Source: Hyalangium versicolor
Lineage (GTDB): Bacteria; Myxococcota; Myxococcia; Myxococcales; Myxococcaceae
DNA: 44,964 nucleotides
Assembly (NCBI RefSeq): GCF_020103695.1
Contig: NZ_JAHXBF010000052.1
Location: forward strand, 1 to 44,964
Reading direction: 5' to 3'
The notes beneath the pieces are model-generated. The model was not told where the DNA came from, searched no databases, and saw only the letters and a list, made by a program, of their open reading frames with translations. A program made the translations under genes and the position numbers. Shown here piece by piece: positions 19,520 to 31,279 of the stretch (its first letter is position 1; the number at the start of each line of letters is the position of its first letter).

Positions 19520-20044
19520 TCAAATATCCCCGGGCGAGACATCCTCCGTGAGGCTGGCGCGCTGGAGTTCTTTCTGCTCGTCGAACTCCAGGCGGACGTT
19601 CAGGAGGTACTCGTCATCCATGCCCGGATGGGAGCAGGAGATGAAGCCGCGTCGATCCGGGAACGCCAGCTTGAACTCCAGGGCGTCATGGTCGACCAGG
19701 TAGGGCCCGAGGTTGCGGAACCGGACGGTGATCTGCCGGTCCTCCGTGAGCGAGACGGTGGTCACCAGACTCTGGACCTCGGGTGCGGTCTCGCGCGAGA
19801 CCTGCACGGCGGCGAAGTACTCCGAGGGCAGTTGGGCGCCCAGGCTGGTACCTGGCTCCCAGGTGATTCGAATCAACGAGCCGCCGGCCGTGGGCTCGAG
19901 CCCATCCACGAGGCGTGGGTTCGTCATGTTGTTGCCGCTAGAGCAACTGTCCTTCGAGGCTGACGGCTCATCGTCGCCACAGCCCACCTGAGCCATTGCA
20001 ACGAGCGCTGCAACGACCCACGGCGCGAATCTGGAATTCCGCAT
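19520..20044 (-). CDS. Lipoprotein of unknown function
   Basis: 174 residues. Signal sequence with a lipobox at AQVGC, then GDDEPSASKDSC. The mature domain is predicted beta-rich: LIRITWEPGTS, FAAVQVSRET, TVRFRNLGPYL and LLNVRLEFDEQ. There are further Cys residues in SCSSG and ISCSHP. Outer-membrane or periplasm-anchored. It sits 31 bp downstream of the mla operon's last gene (20076-21245 lies upstream on the same strand) only in the sense of strand order; no functional link is shown. No family recognised. Confidence 0.7.
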   Translation of the reverse strand: MRNSRFAPWVVAALVAMAQVGCGDDEPSASKDSCSSGNNMTNPRLVDGLEPTAGGSLIRITWEPGTSLGAQLPSEYFAAVQVSRETAPEVQSLVTTVSLTEDRQITVRFRNLGPYLVDHDALEFKLAFPDRRGFISCSHPGMDDEYLLNVRLEFDEQKELQRASLTEDVSPGDI

Positions 20045-20075
20045 CGATCTGTCTCCCCCTTCTCCCGGCTGGAGC

Positions 20076-21245
20076 TCACTTCTTCGAGCCCGAGCCTCCC
20101 GTCCCAGTCTGCTGCTCTTCCTGCTTGACCTTGCCGATCTGATCCAGCTCCTCGTGGTTGTTGATCGAGAAGCGTACCAACGCGCGCAACAGGCGGTTGC
20201 GCTTCACGTTGCCGAGCACCTGCCGTAGGTCCTCGTACACCGTGGGGTCCGCGATGAGCCCGCCCACCGTGCCCTCTCCGTTGGCCACCGTGGAGGTGAT
20301 CTTCTTCAGGTCCGCCGCGGCGCTCCCCAGGTCCGCGAACATGCCCCGCGCATCTCCATAGATGAGCTGGTGCACCGCGCCATTGGGACTCTGCTTCGCA
20401 TCCTCGATGAGCCCAGCGAGCTGCCCGGCTGCCGCGCCCAGCTCGGTCAGGGCCTGAGCGCCATCCTTGCCATAGATGAGCGCGTGCGCGGTGCCATCGC
20501 CCTGGCGCACCTCGGCCAGCAGGGCCTCCACGTGCCCCACCGCTCCATCCATCCGCTGCGCCGCCCGGGACGCATTGGCCAGCAACCCTCGCACCTGGTT
20601 GCCTGTCTCCTTGTCATAGATGAGCGCATGCAGCGCGCCGTCCCCCTTTTCCACCTCCCCCAGGATCATCCGGAGGCTGTGGAGGCTGGCGGAGATGTCC
20701 TCGGCGAGCCGAGGGTCGGCATAGGTCTCCACCGCCGCCCGCAGAGAGTGGCTGATGGCCCGCGAGTCGTTGAGCACCTCGCTGGCCGCCTGCATGATGG
20801 CGTTCAAGTCCCCACTGGTGTCCGTGCGCAGCTCGCCTCCATCCGGTATCGGGGGCGACTTCGGGCTGCCCAGGGAGATGTCCACGGCCTTCTCGCCGAG
20901 CACTCCGAGGCTCGACAGCCGGGCCACCGAGTCCTGGCGCACGCGCTCCACATATTTCTTCGAGACCTGGATGCTCACCTGGATGCCGCGCTCCGCGGAC
21001 TCCTCGGTGAAGTGGATGCCCACCACGCGCCCCACCTCCAGGCCTCCGAGCCACACGGGCGACTTGTCGCTCAGGCCCTGCACGTTGGGGAAGTAGGCGT
21101 GGTACGTCACCTGCTTCTCGAAGAAGCGCGTCTCCTGGCCGATGAAGAAGACGACCACGCCGGCCAGACAGAGCCCTGCGGCAACGAAGAGGCCCGCGCG
21201 CCAAGCCATGCGCCGCTCACGAGGAGTGGAGGTGAAAAGGCTCAT
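20076..21245 (-). CDS. mlaD: MlaD/MCE-domain lipid transport protein with C-terminal repeats
   Basis: 389 residues. One N-terminal transmembrane helix (AGLFVAAGLCLAGVVVFFIG) is followed by an MCE domain (about residues 45-125: YFPNVQGLSDKSPVWLGG, GVLGEKAVDISLG). A long helical tail carries four repeats of about 40 residues, each with a 'G-D/N-G-x-x-x-x-LIY/LIA' core: GDGALHALIYD, GDGTAHALIYG, NGAVHQLIYG and GEGTVGGLIAD. This layout is the periplasmic substrate-binding/tunnel component of a Mla/MCE ABC importer moving phospholipids between membranes. Start ATG 21245 overlaps the ATPase stop by 4 bp, so it is translationally coupled. Confidence 0.85.
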   Translation of the reverse strand: MSLFTSTPRERRMAWRAGLFVAAGLCLAGVVVFFIGQETRFFEKQVTYHAYFPNVQGLSDKSPVWLGGLEVGRVVGIHFTEESAERGIQVSIQVSKKYVERVRQDSVARLSSLGVLGEKAVDISLGSPKSPPIPDGGELRTDTSGDLNAIMQAASEVLNDSRAISHSLRAAVETYADPRLAEDISASLHSLRMILGEVEKGDGALHALIYDKETGNQVRGLLANASRAAQRMDGAVGHVEALLAEVRQGDGTAHALIYGKDGAQALTELGAAAGQLAGLIEDAKQSPNGAVHQLIYGDARGMFADLGSAAADLKKITSTVANGEGTVGGLIADPTVYEDLRQVLGNVKRNRLLRALVRFSINNHEELDQIGKVKQEEQQTGTGGSGSKK

Positions 21246-22060
21246 GACGCCACCTCCCGCCCCGTGAGCTCCGCCCGCCGCGCATCGAGGAAGGCGCGCA
21301 CTTCGGGCACGGTGGAGCGCTGCATCTCCTCGGGCGTGCCCACCTGGACGATGCGCCGGTTGGCCAGCATGGCGATGCGGTCGGCCACATCGAAGGCGCT
21401 CACCATGTCGTGAGTCACCACGATGGACGTACAGCCCAGCTTCTCCTTCATCGAGTTGATCATCGCGTTGATGCTCTGAGTGGTGACGGGATCCAATCCC
21501 GTGGTGGGCTCGTCCCAGAGGATGACCTCCGGGTTGGTAGCAATGGCGCGCGCCAACCCCACGCGTTTGCGCATGCCGCCAGACAGGTCCGCCGGCATCA
21601 TGGCTTCGGTGCCGGGCAGGTTGACCCAGGACAGCTTCTCGGCCACGCGGCGGGCCACTTCTTCCGGAGGCAATTCCGGGAAGTGCTCGCGCAGCGGATA
21701 GGCCACGTTCTCCCCCACGGTCAGCGAGTCGAAGAGCGCCGCGCCCTGGAACACCATGGCCACGTGCCGGCGCACCGCGAAGAAGTCCTCCTCGTGGAAG
21801 CGAGTCAGGTCCTGTCCCTGGAAGAGGATGCGCCCCGCGTCCGGGTACAGCAGACCGATGAGGCACTTGAGCAGCACGCTCTTGCCCGTGCCCGAGCCGC
21901 CGATGACCACCAGCGTCTCTCCCGCGCGCACGGACAGCTCGAGGTCGTCATAGACGCGCTTGGGCCCGAACGACTTCTTCAGGTGTTCGAAGTGGATGAG
22001 CTCCTCGCCGGGTGCGGGCGGGTGGAACTCCAGGCTGGGTGTCGGAGCGGACAGGCGCAT
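21242..22060 (-). CDS. mlaF: MlaF-type ABC transporter ATPase
   Basis: 272 residues. Walker A GGSGTGKS (about 54-61), signature LSGGMRKRVGLARA, Walker B VILWDEP, and H-loop VVTHDM are all intact. The signature with MRKR is typical of the MlaF/Ttg2A branch. It powers retrograde or anterograde phospholipid transport with the permease (22064-22903) and MCE protein. It begins 3 bp after the permease stop. Confidence 0.92.
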   Translation of the reverse strand: MRLSAPTPSLEFHPPAPGEELIHFEHLKKSFGPKRVYDDLELSVRAGETLVVIGGSGTGKSVLLKCLIGLLYPDAGRILFQGQDLTRFHEEDFFAVRRHVAMVFQGAALFDSLTVGENVAYPLREHFPELPPEEVARRVAEKLSWVNLPGTEAMMPADLSGGMRKRVGLARAIATNPEVILWDEPTTGLDPVTTQSINAMINSMKEKLGCTSIVVTHDMVSAFDVADRIAMLANRRIVQVGTPEEMQRSTVPEVRAFLDARRAELTGREVAS

Positions 22061-22063
22061 GGG

Positions 22064-22903
22064 CTAGAGGTAGAGGCTGATCTTGGTGATGAAGAAGTCG
22101 GCCAGACACACGGTGACGGAGGTGATGGCCACCGTCTGGGTGGTGGCGCGACCCACGCCCTCGGTGCCGCCTTCCACGGTGAGGCCCTTGAAGCAGCCCA
22201 CCAGGCCGATGGTGATGCCGAACACGGCGCCCTTGATGACACCCGACACGAAGTCGCTCATGAACACCGTGTCCAGCGCGCCCTGGAAGAAGAGATCCAA
22301 CGAGATGCCGTACTGGATGTTGACGACGAGCGCGCCGGCCACCAGGCCAATCACGTCCGCCAGCACGGTGAGCGTGGGCAGCACCAGCAGGCACGCCAGC
22401 ACCCGAGGCACCACCAGCTTGCGCAGCGGATCCGCCCCGAGCGCGCGGATGGCGTCCACCTGCTCCGTCACGGTCATCGCGCCCAGCTCCGCGGCGATGC
22501 CCGAGCCGATGCGCGCGCCCACGGTGAGCGCGGTGAGCACGGGGGCCAGTTCGCGGAACAGCGTGAGGACGACAACGCGGCCCACGGTGTACTGCACTCC
22601 GAAACGCGCCAGGAAGAAGCCGAACTGCAGCGAGATGACGAGCCCCGCGAACGTGGACGTCAGCAGGGCGATGGGCATGGAGCGCACGCCCAGCGACTCG
22701 GTGTGGAAGACGAGCGCACCCCAGTCATACGGAGGGCGCACGGCGCGCGAGAACACCTTGCCCGTCATCACCATCATCGCCCCGAGCACTTCCAGCCGCT
22801 GGCGGATGCGCGCGCCCAGGGAGAGGCCACTCTCCTCGGGCAGGGGCTCGGTGCCGCTGTCCGTGCCAGCCTCCATCGAAGGCATGGGGGTCGAGGTGCT
22901 CAT
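22064..22903 (-). CDS. mlaE: MlaE-type ABC transporter permease
   Basis: 279 residues. Five to six membrane helices from about residue 60, with the family motifs LFRELAPVLTALTVGARIGSG shortened here as FRELAPVLTAL, and AELGAMTVTEQVDAIRALG. The end SLYL is typical. ATG 22903 is used because it overlaps the upstream lipoprotein stop by 4 bp. Inner-membrane permease for the lipid-transport complex with MlaF and MlaD. Confidence 0.92.
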   Translation of the reverse strand: MSTSTPMPSMEAGTDSGTEPLPEESGLSLGARIRQRLEVLGAMMVMTGKVFSRAVRPPYDWGALVFHTESLGVRSMPIALLTSTFAGLVISLQFGFFLARFGVQYTVGRVVVLTLFRELAPVLTALTVGARIGSGIAAELGAMTVTEQVDAIRALGADPLRKLVVPRVLACLLVLPTLTVLADVIGLVAGALVVNIQYGISLDLFFQGALDTVFMSDFVSGVIKGAVFGITIGLVGCFKGLTVEGGTEGVGRATTQTVAITSVTVCLADFFITKISLYL

Positions 22904-23406
22904 CGGTCGCGCTCCGTGTGGAAGCCCGCGAGCAGGGCATCGAAGTCCGGCATGCGGGCTTCGGCCTGACCGGGCGGTGCGACATAGGTGAAGTCGAAAA
23001 CGCAACCGTCCTTCTTGAGGACGACGAGCTCCAGGTCCACGGGCACACCGTCCAGCTTCGCGGTGTGGCGAGAGCGCATGGCCTCGCGCCCGTCGAGCGG
23101 AACGAGTTGCTGGGACACCTCCTGCCGATCGGTGAAGCCCATCAGCAGGTGGCGGATGAGTACCGGCAGGGGCGGATCATCATGCCCCTCGCAGGTGGAG
23201 TTGATGGAGAGCGCCCGCCCCGTGTCCTGTTCGGAGAAGGCCAGGTCATTGCCCTCCACGAAGACGCGGTGCCAGTAGTTCGGCAGCTCGCCCACCTTGT
23301 AGCTCACCTGCTTCTTGGTGAAGACCGAGTCTTCGAAGCGCACGCGACGACAGCCCGTGGTGGCGAGCAGACCAGTCAGTGCGAGCAAGAGGAAAAGCCG
23401 CGTCAT
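22900..23406 (-). CDS. Lipoprotein, first gene of the mla operon
   Basis: 168 residues from ATG 23406, with a lipobox at ATTGC (Cys about 19). The mature region contains RVFVEGNDLAF, NSTCEGHDDPP, HLLMGFTDRQEV, and LDLEVVVLKKDGCVFDFTYV-like strands. Cys residues in STCEG and DGCVF may pair. It is the promoter-proximal member of a four-gene operon whose other members are lipid-transport genes, with 4-bp coupling to the permease. It may serve as the outer-membrane partner (an MlaA/MlaC functional equivalent), by inference; no sequence similarity to MlaA or MlaC is evident. Confidence 0.7.
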   Translation of the reverse strand: MTRLFLLLALTGLLATTGCRRVRFEDSVFTKKQVSYKVGELPNYWHRVFVEGNDLAFSEQDTGRALSINSTCEGHDDPPLPVLIRHLLMGFTDRQEVSQQLVPLDGREAMRSRHTAKLDGVPVDLELVVLKKDGCVFDFTYVAPPGQAEARMPDFDALLAGFHTERDR

Positions 23407-23732
23407 CGCTCCGTCTCCGAGGAAACGGAAACTAGGCACGGACTCCAGAATGCCTAGGGGCACCCGGAGGCAAGGGTTGAATCCGCGTCACGGGAAGGCC
23501 GCGATCCGGCCCGCCGCTCGCGGGAAACCGGGCTCCGAGGCCAGCGCATCCGCCCACCAGCCGACAGATCCTCCCGCGCGCGGCGCCTCTCACTCCTCGC
23601 AAGGGTCTGTAGCGACCTGTACCTGGGTCTTCCCCGGCCTCCCCACGCTTCAAGTAGGAAGAATCGGTGATGGACGAGTCCTGACCTCGAGCGGAAATCG
23701 AGAGAGCGGGACGCCGGGGCGGGCGGACCCGT
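23407..23732. other. Gap upstream of the mla operon
   Basis: About 326 bp between the mla operon start and the insertion sequence. No convincing gene is seen. It should contain the mla promoter (reading leftward), but no clear -35/-10 consensus is visible. The sequence is rich in short G/C repeats. Confidence 0.4.
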
Positions 23733-23742
23733 CAGCCGACGG
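23733..23742. repeat. Left target-site duplication
   Basis: CAGCCGACGG immediately outside the left end of the insertion sequence, repeated exactly at 25341-25350. Confidence 0.9.
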
Positions 23743-25340
23743 CTCAGGATAGATCACAAGTTTTTGCTCCTGGACCGACGCTTCTCGGCCAGCATCCAGC
23801 CGTTCTCCACCAGGAGGAGTTCTCGATAGCCGCGCCACAGCGTTTGCCAGCCGGGCGGGCCATTTCTTTTCAGATGGCCGCCACGACGCGCCAGGGCTCC
23901 CAGGGCCTGCGCCAGGGTGGGAGCAGTGGGTAGGTTCTTGGCCAAGTGGGCCACGATGAGGAGCTGGCGTGGGGTGAAGGCCAAGCTGGCAGGAGCGGTG
24001 GGGTGTGTGCGCTCCAGGGCGCGCAACAGAAGCAGTCGCCACGCGATGGGCATGCACAGCCCCAAGATGTTGGACAGAGCATGGAAGGATTCGTGCTGGC
24101 GAACTTCCACGGCACAGCCGGTCTTCAAGGCCTTGAAGAACTCTTCGATGAGCCAGCGCGCACGGTAGATGTCCACGACGCGCTGCACCTCGAGGGCGGT
24201 GTGTATCGGCTCGGTGGTGAGCAGAAACCATTCGACGGCGGGTTGTGCCGCCGGCGGCCGCGGCTCCCACACGCGTACCAAGTTGACCTCGATGCCTACA
24301 GGAGTGCGCCCTTTGGAGTCGGGCTTGCGCAGGCACGCTGTGGTGGAGCTGAAGGCCACTGTGGCCTGACGTGCCTGACGCTCTGGGTGGCTCTTGCCAC
24401 CATAGGTGCGGGCCGTGCCAGAGCGCTCTGACAGCTCAATGTGGCGCTGGCCCTGCGCAGGCTGTTGCCGCGCCAGTTCGAACAGGTGCGTCAGCTCTCC
24501 TTGGTGGAAGGCGGCTCGATCCTGGCAAGCGCGAATGACGAACCGCGCTTGGAACTGGGTGGCGGCCTGGAGCACCTCGTAGATGTCGCCTTCGCGGTCC
24601 ATGACATGGATGCACTCGAAGCGGCCAGCGCGCTGCTGTTCGATGCTCTGCATCAGCTCCAACCAGCGCCGCGATTGCTTGGGCCACGGTGGGATGTTGC
24701 CGGCTTCGGGTGGGTGCTGGCTCAACTGGTGCGGTTTGACTCGGCGGTGGGGGCCCAAGCGCAAGCCCTTCGGACCCACCGGGCGCGTGTAGAACTCTGC
24801 CCCCAAAGTCCCCAGTGGAATTCGCTCCCCCTGCGCAGAGACGGCGAGTGCCGCGTGCACAAAGAAGCCCTGGCCCAATGTCGTGGTGGGACCCAGCCCC
24901 GCTCGGTAGCTGTTTCCGGCAAACACGAACTCGGTCGTGTCATGAATGACGAGGCACTGGCCCACCTGGCACGCGCGCTCCAGGGTGGCCCGAACATGGC
25001 CCGACATCAGGTCCTGCCAGCCGACCGCCTCATTGTTGAGCAGTCGGTAGGCGGCCTCCAGGCTCGCCTCATCCTCCAGGGCGTTGGCCAAGCTGGCCGT
25101 GGGTTGCTGCGAAAGCCGAGCCACGATCTGGCCTGCCACCCGATTGCGCCGCGCATCCCCGAGCTCCCCTTGAGCCACTTCCTGCTCCACCGGCTGCCTC
25201 AGCCACTCGGACACGTTCTCACTCGCCTTGCTCATGCCGACGCCAGATCACGCACTGGGCCGCTTCGCAACCCCCAAGTGACTCTCTCAGTAGGTAAGAA
25301 AGAAGCCTACTTGAGAGGTTGAGATGTGGGGTATCCTGAG
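23743..25340 (-). mobile_element. IS4-family (IS50-like) insertion sequence, apparently intact
   Basis: 1598 bp bounded by CTCAGGATA at the left and TATCCTGAG at the right, a perfect 9-bp terminal inverted repeat followed by patchy similarity. The exact 10-bp duplication CAGCCGACGG flanks it. It carries one transposase gene (23754-25235) whose stop lies 11 bp inside the left end. The perfect duplication and full-length gene point to a recent, possibly active insertion. It sits between the mla operon and the histidine kinase 3' end and does not visibly break a gene. Confidence 0.9.
23754..25235 (-). CDS. IS4-family transposase (Tn5/IS50-type)
   Basis: 493 residues, full length for Tn5-type transposases. 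The N-terminal Tnp DNA-binding region has GDARRNRV. The catalytic DDE set is visible: HDTTEF (first Asp), VMDREGD (second Asp) and the YREK-like box YRARWLIEEFFKALKTGC (Glu). It catalyses cut-and-paste transposition of the surrounding element. ATG 25235 is the only strong start. Confidence 0.93.
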   Translation of the reverse strand: MSKASENVSEWLRQPVEQEVAQGELGDARRNRVAGQIVARLSQQPTASLANALEDEASLEAAYRLLNNEAVGWQDLMSGHVRATLERACQVGQCLVIHDTTEFVFAGNSYRAGLGPTTTLGQGFFVHAALAVSAQGERIPLGTLGAEFYTRPVGPKGLRLGPHRRVKPHQLSQHPPEAGNIPPWPKQSRRWLELMQSIEQQRAGRFECIHVMDREGDIYEVLQAATQFQARFVIRACQDRAAFHQGELTHLFELARQQPAQGQRHIELSERSGTARTYGGKSHPERQARQATVAFSSTTACLRKPDSKGRTPVGIEVNLVRVWEPRPPAAQPAVEWFLLTTEPIHTALEVQRVVDIYRARWLIEEFFKALKTGCAVEVRQHESFHALSNILGLCMPIAWRLLLLRALERTHPTAPASLAFTPRQLLIVAHLAKNLPTAPTLAQALGALARRGGHLKRNGPPGWQTLWRGYRELLLVENGWMLAEKRRSRSKNL

Positions 25341-25350
25341 CAGCCGACGG
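25341..25350. repeat. Right target-site duplication
   Basis: CAGCCGACGG immediately outside the right end of the insertion sequence, identical to 23733-23742. Confidence 0.9.
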
Positions 25351-25418
25351 GGGGACCCGCCCCGAGACGAGGGACCCGCGACCTGTGGGCCATACGGTGT
25401 CAGCCTCGAGAATCCACT

Positions 25419-28628
<3,210 letters not shown>

Positions 28629-28741
28629 GGCGTGGGCTGGAGATTCTACGATCGAGACCGCTCAGCGTGCATCCCTTGAGGGCACTTCGAGGCAGTGGCG
28701 TTCGGCTCGGAGCCGACATATGCCCCCGGTCCACTCACTCC

Positions 28742-29617
28742 ATGCTCCGCCCTCGCCTCTACCTCCTGCTCGCCGCCCTGCTCTGGTCCACGGCGGGCGC
28801 GGCCGTGAAGCTGTCCACCCTCAGCGCCTACCAGATTGCCTCGGGGCGCTCGCTGATCGCGGCGCTGGTGCTGTGGCTCGCCTTCCCCGCGGGGCGCAAG
28901 CGTCCCTCGCTGAAGGCGCTGGGAGTGGCGGTGGCATACGCGGCCACGGTGGTGCTGTTCATCATCGCCAACAAGCTCACCACGGCGGCCAACGCCATCT
29001 TCCTGCAGGACACCGCGCCGCTGTACGTGTTGGTGCTCTCCCCACTGCTGCTGCACGAGAAGCCCTCACGAGGTGAGCTGACAGCGGCGCCCATCTTCCT
29101 GGTGGGCTTGAGCCTCTTCTTCCTGGATCAGCTCCAGCCGGGACAGATGCTGGGCAACGCGATTGCGCTGGGTTCGGGGGTGGCGTTCGCGCTGACCATC
29201 CTGGGACTGCGGGCGGTAACGGAGGGCCAGGTGGTGCTGGTGTGGGGCAACGTACTCGCGGGGTTGAGCGTGCTGGTGCCCGCGCTGAGCGGCCCCACGC
29301 CCACGTGGGTGGATGGAGGCATCCTGCTGTTCCTCGGCGTGTTCCAGCTGGGGATGGCGTACACGCTCTTCAACCTGGGCATCCGGCACACTCCGGCGGT
29401 GGAGGCCTCGCTGCTCATCCTGCTGGAGCCGGTGCTGAACCCGGTCTGGACGTTCCTCTTCGCGGGAGAGCGCCCCGGCCCCTGGGCGATCCTCGGCGGC
29501 GTCATCATCCTGCTGGCCACGGCCTGGAGAACGGTGCTGGGCGCACGCAGCGCTGGCGCCACCCCGATGAAAACGGTGGCCCAGGCTGGCGATGCACCTG
29601 TGAGAGATCCGGGGTGA
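28742..29617 (+). CDS. DMT-superfamily (EamA) transporter
   Basis: 291 residues, about ten hydrophobic helices in two EamA halves. LLLAALLWSTAGAAVK starts the first half. TAANAIFLQDTAPLYVLVL ends helix 3-4, and the second half ends in ASLLILLEPVLNPVWTFLF and GERPGPWAILGGVIILLA. These are inner-membrane drug/metabolite exporters of diverse substrates. The C-terminal tail of about 25 residues is polar. Divergent from the histidine kinase, 113 bp apart. Confidence 0.88.
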   Translation: MLRPRLYLLLAALLWSTAGAAVKLSTLSAYQIASGRSLIAALVLWLAFPAGRKRPSLKALGVAVAYAATVVLFIIANKLTTAANAIFLQDTAPLYVLVLSPLLLHEKPSRGELTAAPIFLVGLSLFFLDQLQPGQMLGNAIALGSGVAFALTILGLRAVTEGQVVLVWGNVLAGLSVLVPALSGPTPTWVDGGILLFLGVFQLGMAYTLFNLGIRHTPAVEASLLILLEPVLNPVWTFLFAGERPGPWAILGGVIILLATAWRTVLGARSAGATPMKTVAQAGDAPVRDPG

Positions 29618-29650
29618 TCACTGAGCAGAACTGTGCGGATAGACATATCG

Positions 29651-31279
29651 TCATCCGCGTCGCACGCCGGGCCTGCGCCGAGGAAGACGACCGCTCCAGG
29701 CGAGCAGGATGAGCAACGCCAGGGGGAAGCCAGAGGAAGCGCTAGAGCATCCGCAGCCGCTTTCCTCGGGCGTGGGCTCGTCCGGAGTGCCCGCGTCCGG
29801 GTTCCCAGCATCTGGAGTGCCCGCGTCCGGAGTGCCCGCGTCCGGAGTGCCTGCATCTGGAGTGCCTGCATCCGGATTGCCCGAGGCCGCCACCTGGATG
29901 GTGACGGTGGCCGGGACGGAGGACTCCGCGGCATCGCGGGCCTGGAAGGTGAGGGTGTCAGTGCCCTGGAAGCCTGCGGCAGGCGTGTAGGTGAGCAAAG
30001 GCGGCGTGCCGGAGAGGGCTCCGTGCGCAGGCTGCGTCACCACGCTGAAAGTGAGCATGTCGCCCTCCGGGTCGTCGCCCTGCAGGGTGAGGGAGATTGA
30101 CTGGCCTTCGGTGGTGAAGAGGCTCTGACCGCGCGCCACGGGCGCATCGTTCACCGGGGTGATGGTGAGCTGCACGGTGCTGGGTTCGGACAAGGCGCTG
30201 CCATCGTTGGCGAGGAAGGTGAAGCTGTCACTGCCGTGGAAGTTGGAAGCGGGCGTGTAGGTGAGCAGAGGCGGCGTGCCGGAGAGGGTTCCGTGCGCAG
30301 GCTGTGTCCCCACCAGGAACGAGAGCCCGTCGCCGTCGCCATCCGTCCCGGCCAGGGTGACAGACACGGCGGTGTCCTCCGCCGTCTCACGCGACATGGG
30401 AGTGGCCACCGGCCGGTCGTTGACGGGCGACACTGTGAGCGAGACGGTGGCAGGCGCGGAGGTGTCGCTGCCATCGGACACGGTGAAGGTGAAGCTGTCC
30501 GAGCCATGGAAGTCAGGGGCCGGCGTATAGCGAAGCTGAGGCGGCGTGCCCAAGAGCGCGCCGTGAGCCGGAGCGCTGGCGAGGGTGAAGGTCAGCCCAT
30601 CCCCATCCGAATCACTCCCGGCGAGGGTCAGGTCCAGGGAGCCATCCTCCACGGTGGTGAGGCTCTGGGAGGTGGCAGCCGGCGGAGCGTTGTAGCGTAC
30701 GAAGCGCATGCGTGCCCGGTCCGCGGGATGCCGGAACGAGGTGTCCCGGATCGAGTAGGCGAGCAGGAAGCCCCGAGCGCCTGCAGGGGTGAGCGAAGGC
30801 GCATCCCTGGGCATGGAATTGGCGGAAACGGTGAGGCCCTCTCCATTGATGGGCTGCACCCCGCCTTGGGTGCTGAACTGCGCCCCGTAGACCTCCGGGA
30901 CGCTGCCGCGAGCGTCGAGCCAGGCGACGAGCGTGTTGGAGCCGCGCGCCGCTACCGTGGGCACCGTCTGAGTCTGCGCGGCGGTGCACACCGCAACGCC
31001 CTGGGGATCCAACACGGTCCCCGAACTGCTCACCCGCGCGGCGAAGATGTCCGAATCAGCGGTGCCACCCCGGCCATCCTCCCACGCCAGGGTGTAGTTC
31101 TGTCCGTTCCAAGCGATGGCCGGCTGCTGCTGGGTCAACGCCGCGGTGGAGATGGGGATGCCGGTGACATCCACCACCGTGCCGGTCCCGGTGACCCGGG
31201 TGCCATAGATATCGCCTCGGGTGGCCTGCTGGCGCTCGTCCCTCCACGCCACGAAGTAGTCCACGCCGTTGGAGGCCAC
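29651..31279 (-). CDS. MYXO-CTERM surface protein with cadherin/Ig-like repeats (C-terminal part)
   Basis: About 542 residues are open in this frame; a signal peptide lies in a different frame upstream (31135-31794). N-terminal section: short repeats of the form 'YxVAWxDxRxxxxDIYGTRV' (propeller-like). Middle: three Ig/cadherin-like repeats of about 93 residues, each with 'SDGDGLTFTL', 'PAHGxLxGTPPxLxYTPxxxFxGxDxFTF' and 'PVNDxPVA'. Then a PDAGT/PDAGN tandem stretch and a C-terminus GCGCSS, hydrophobic helix, RRRPGVRR. That is the MYXO-CTERM sorting signal of myxobacteria, implying outer-surface lipid anchoring after proteolysis. Convergent with the EamA gene. The GTG at 31279 is only where this frame opens and is probably not a native start. 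Confidence 0.8.
   Translation of the reverse strand: MASNGVDYFVAWRDERQQATRGDIYGTRVTGTGTVVDVTGIPISTAALTQQQPAIAWNGQNYTLAWEDGRGGTADSDIFAARVSSSGTVLDPQGVAVCTAAQTQTVPTVAARGSNTLVAWLDARGSVPEVYGAQFSTQGGVQPINGEGLTVSANSMPRDAPSLTPAGARGFLLAYSIRDTSFRHPADRARMRFVRYNAPPAATSQSLTTVEDGSLDLTLAGSDSDGDGLTFTLASAPAHGALLGTPPQLRYTPAPDFHGSDSFTFTVSDGSDTSAPATVSLTVSPVNDRPVATPMSRETAEDTAVSVTLAGTDGDGDGLSFLVGTQPAHGTLSGTPPLLTYTPASNFHGSDSFTFLANDGSALSEPSTVQLTITPVNDAPVARGQSLFTTEGQSISLTLQGDDPEGDMLTFSVVTQPAHGALSGTPPLLTYTPAAGFQGTDTLTFQARDAAESSVPATVTIQVAASGNPDAGTPDAGTPDAGTPDAGTPDAGNPDAGTPDEPTPEESGCGCSSASSGFPLALLILLAWSGRLPRRRPGVRRG
29776..29880 (-). repeat. 15-bp tandem repeat encoding PDAGT units
   Basis: About seven copies of a 15-bp unit, plus-strand form TCCGGAGTGCCCGCG with drift, encode consecutive Pro-Asp-Ala-Gly-Thr/Asn pentapeptides. 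They form the flexible spacer before the MYXO-CTERM signal. Copy number is likely to vary between strains. Confidence 0.85.

Noticed and set aside
29776..29880. Regular short repeats that could suggest a CRISPR array
   Set aside because: The repeats are head-to-tail 15-bp units without spacers and encode an in-frame PDAGT peptide.
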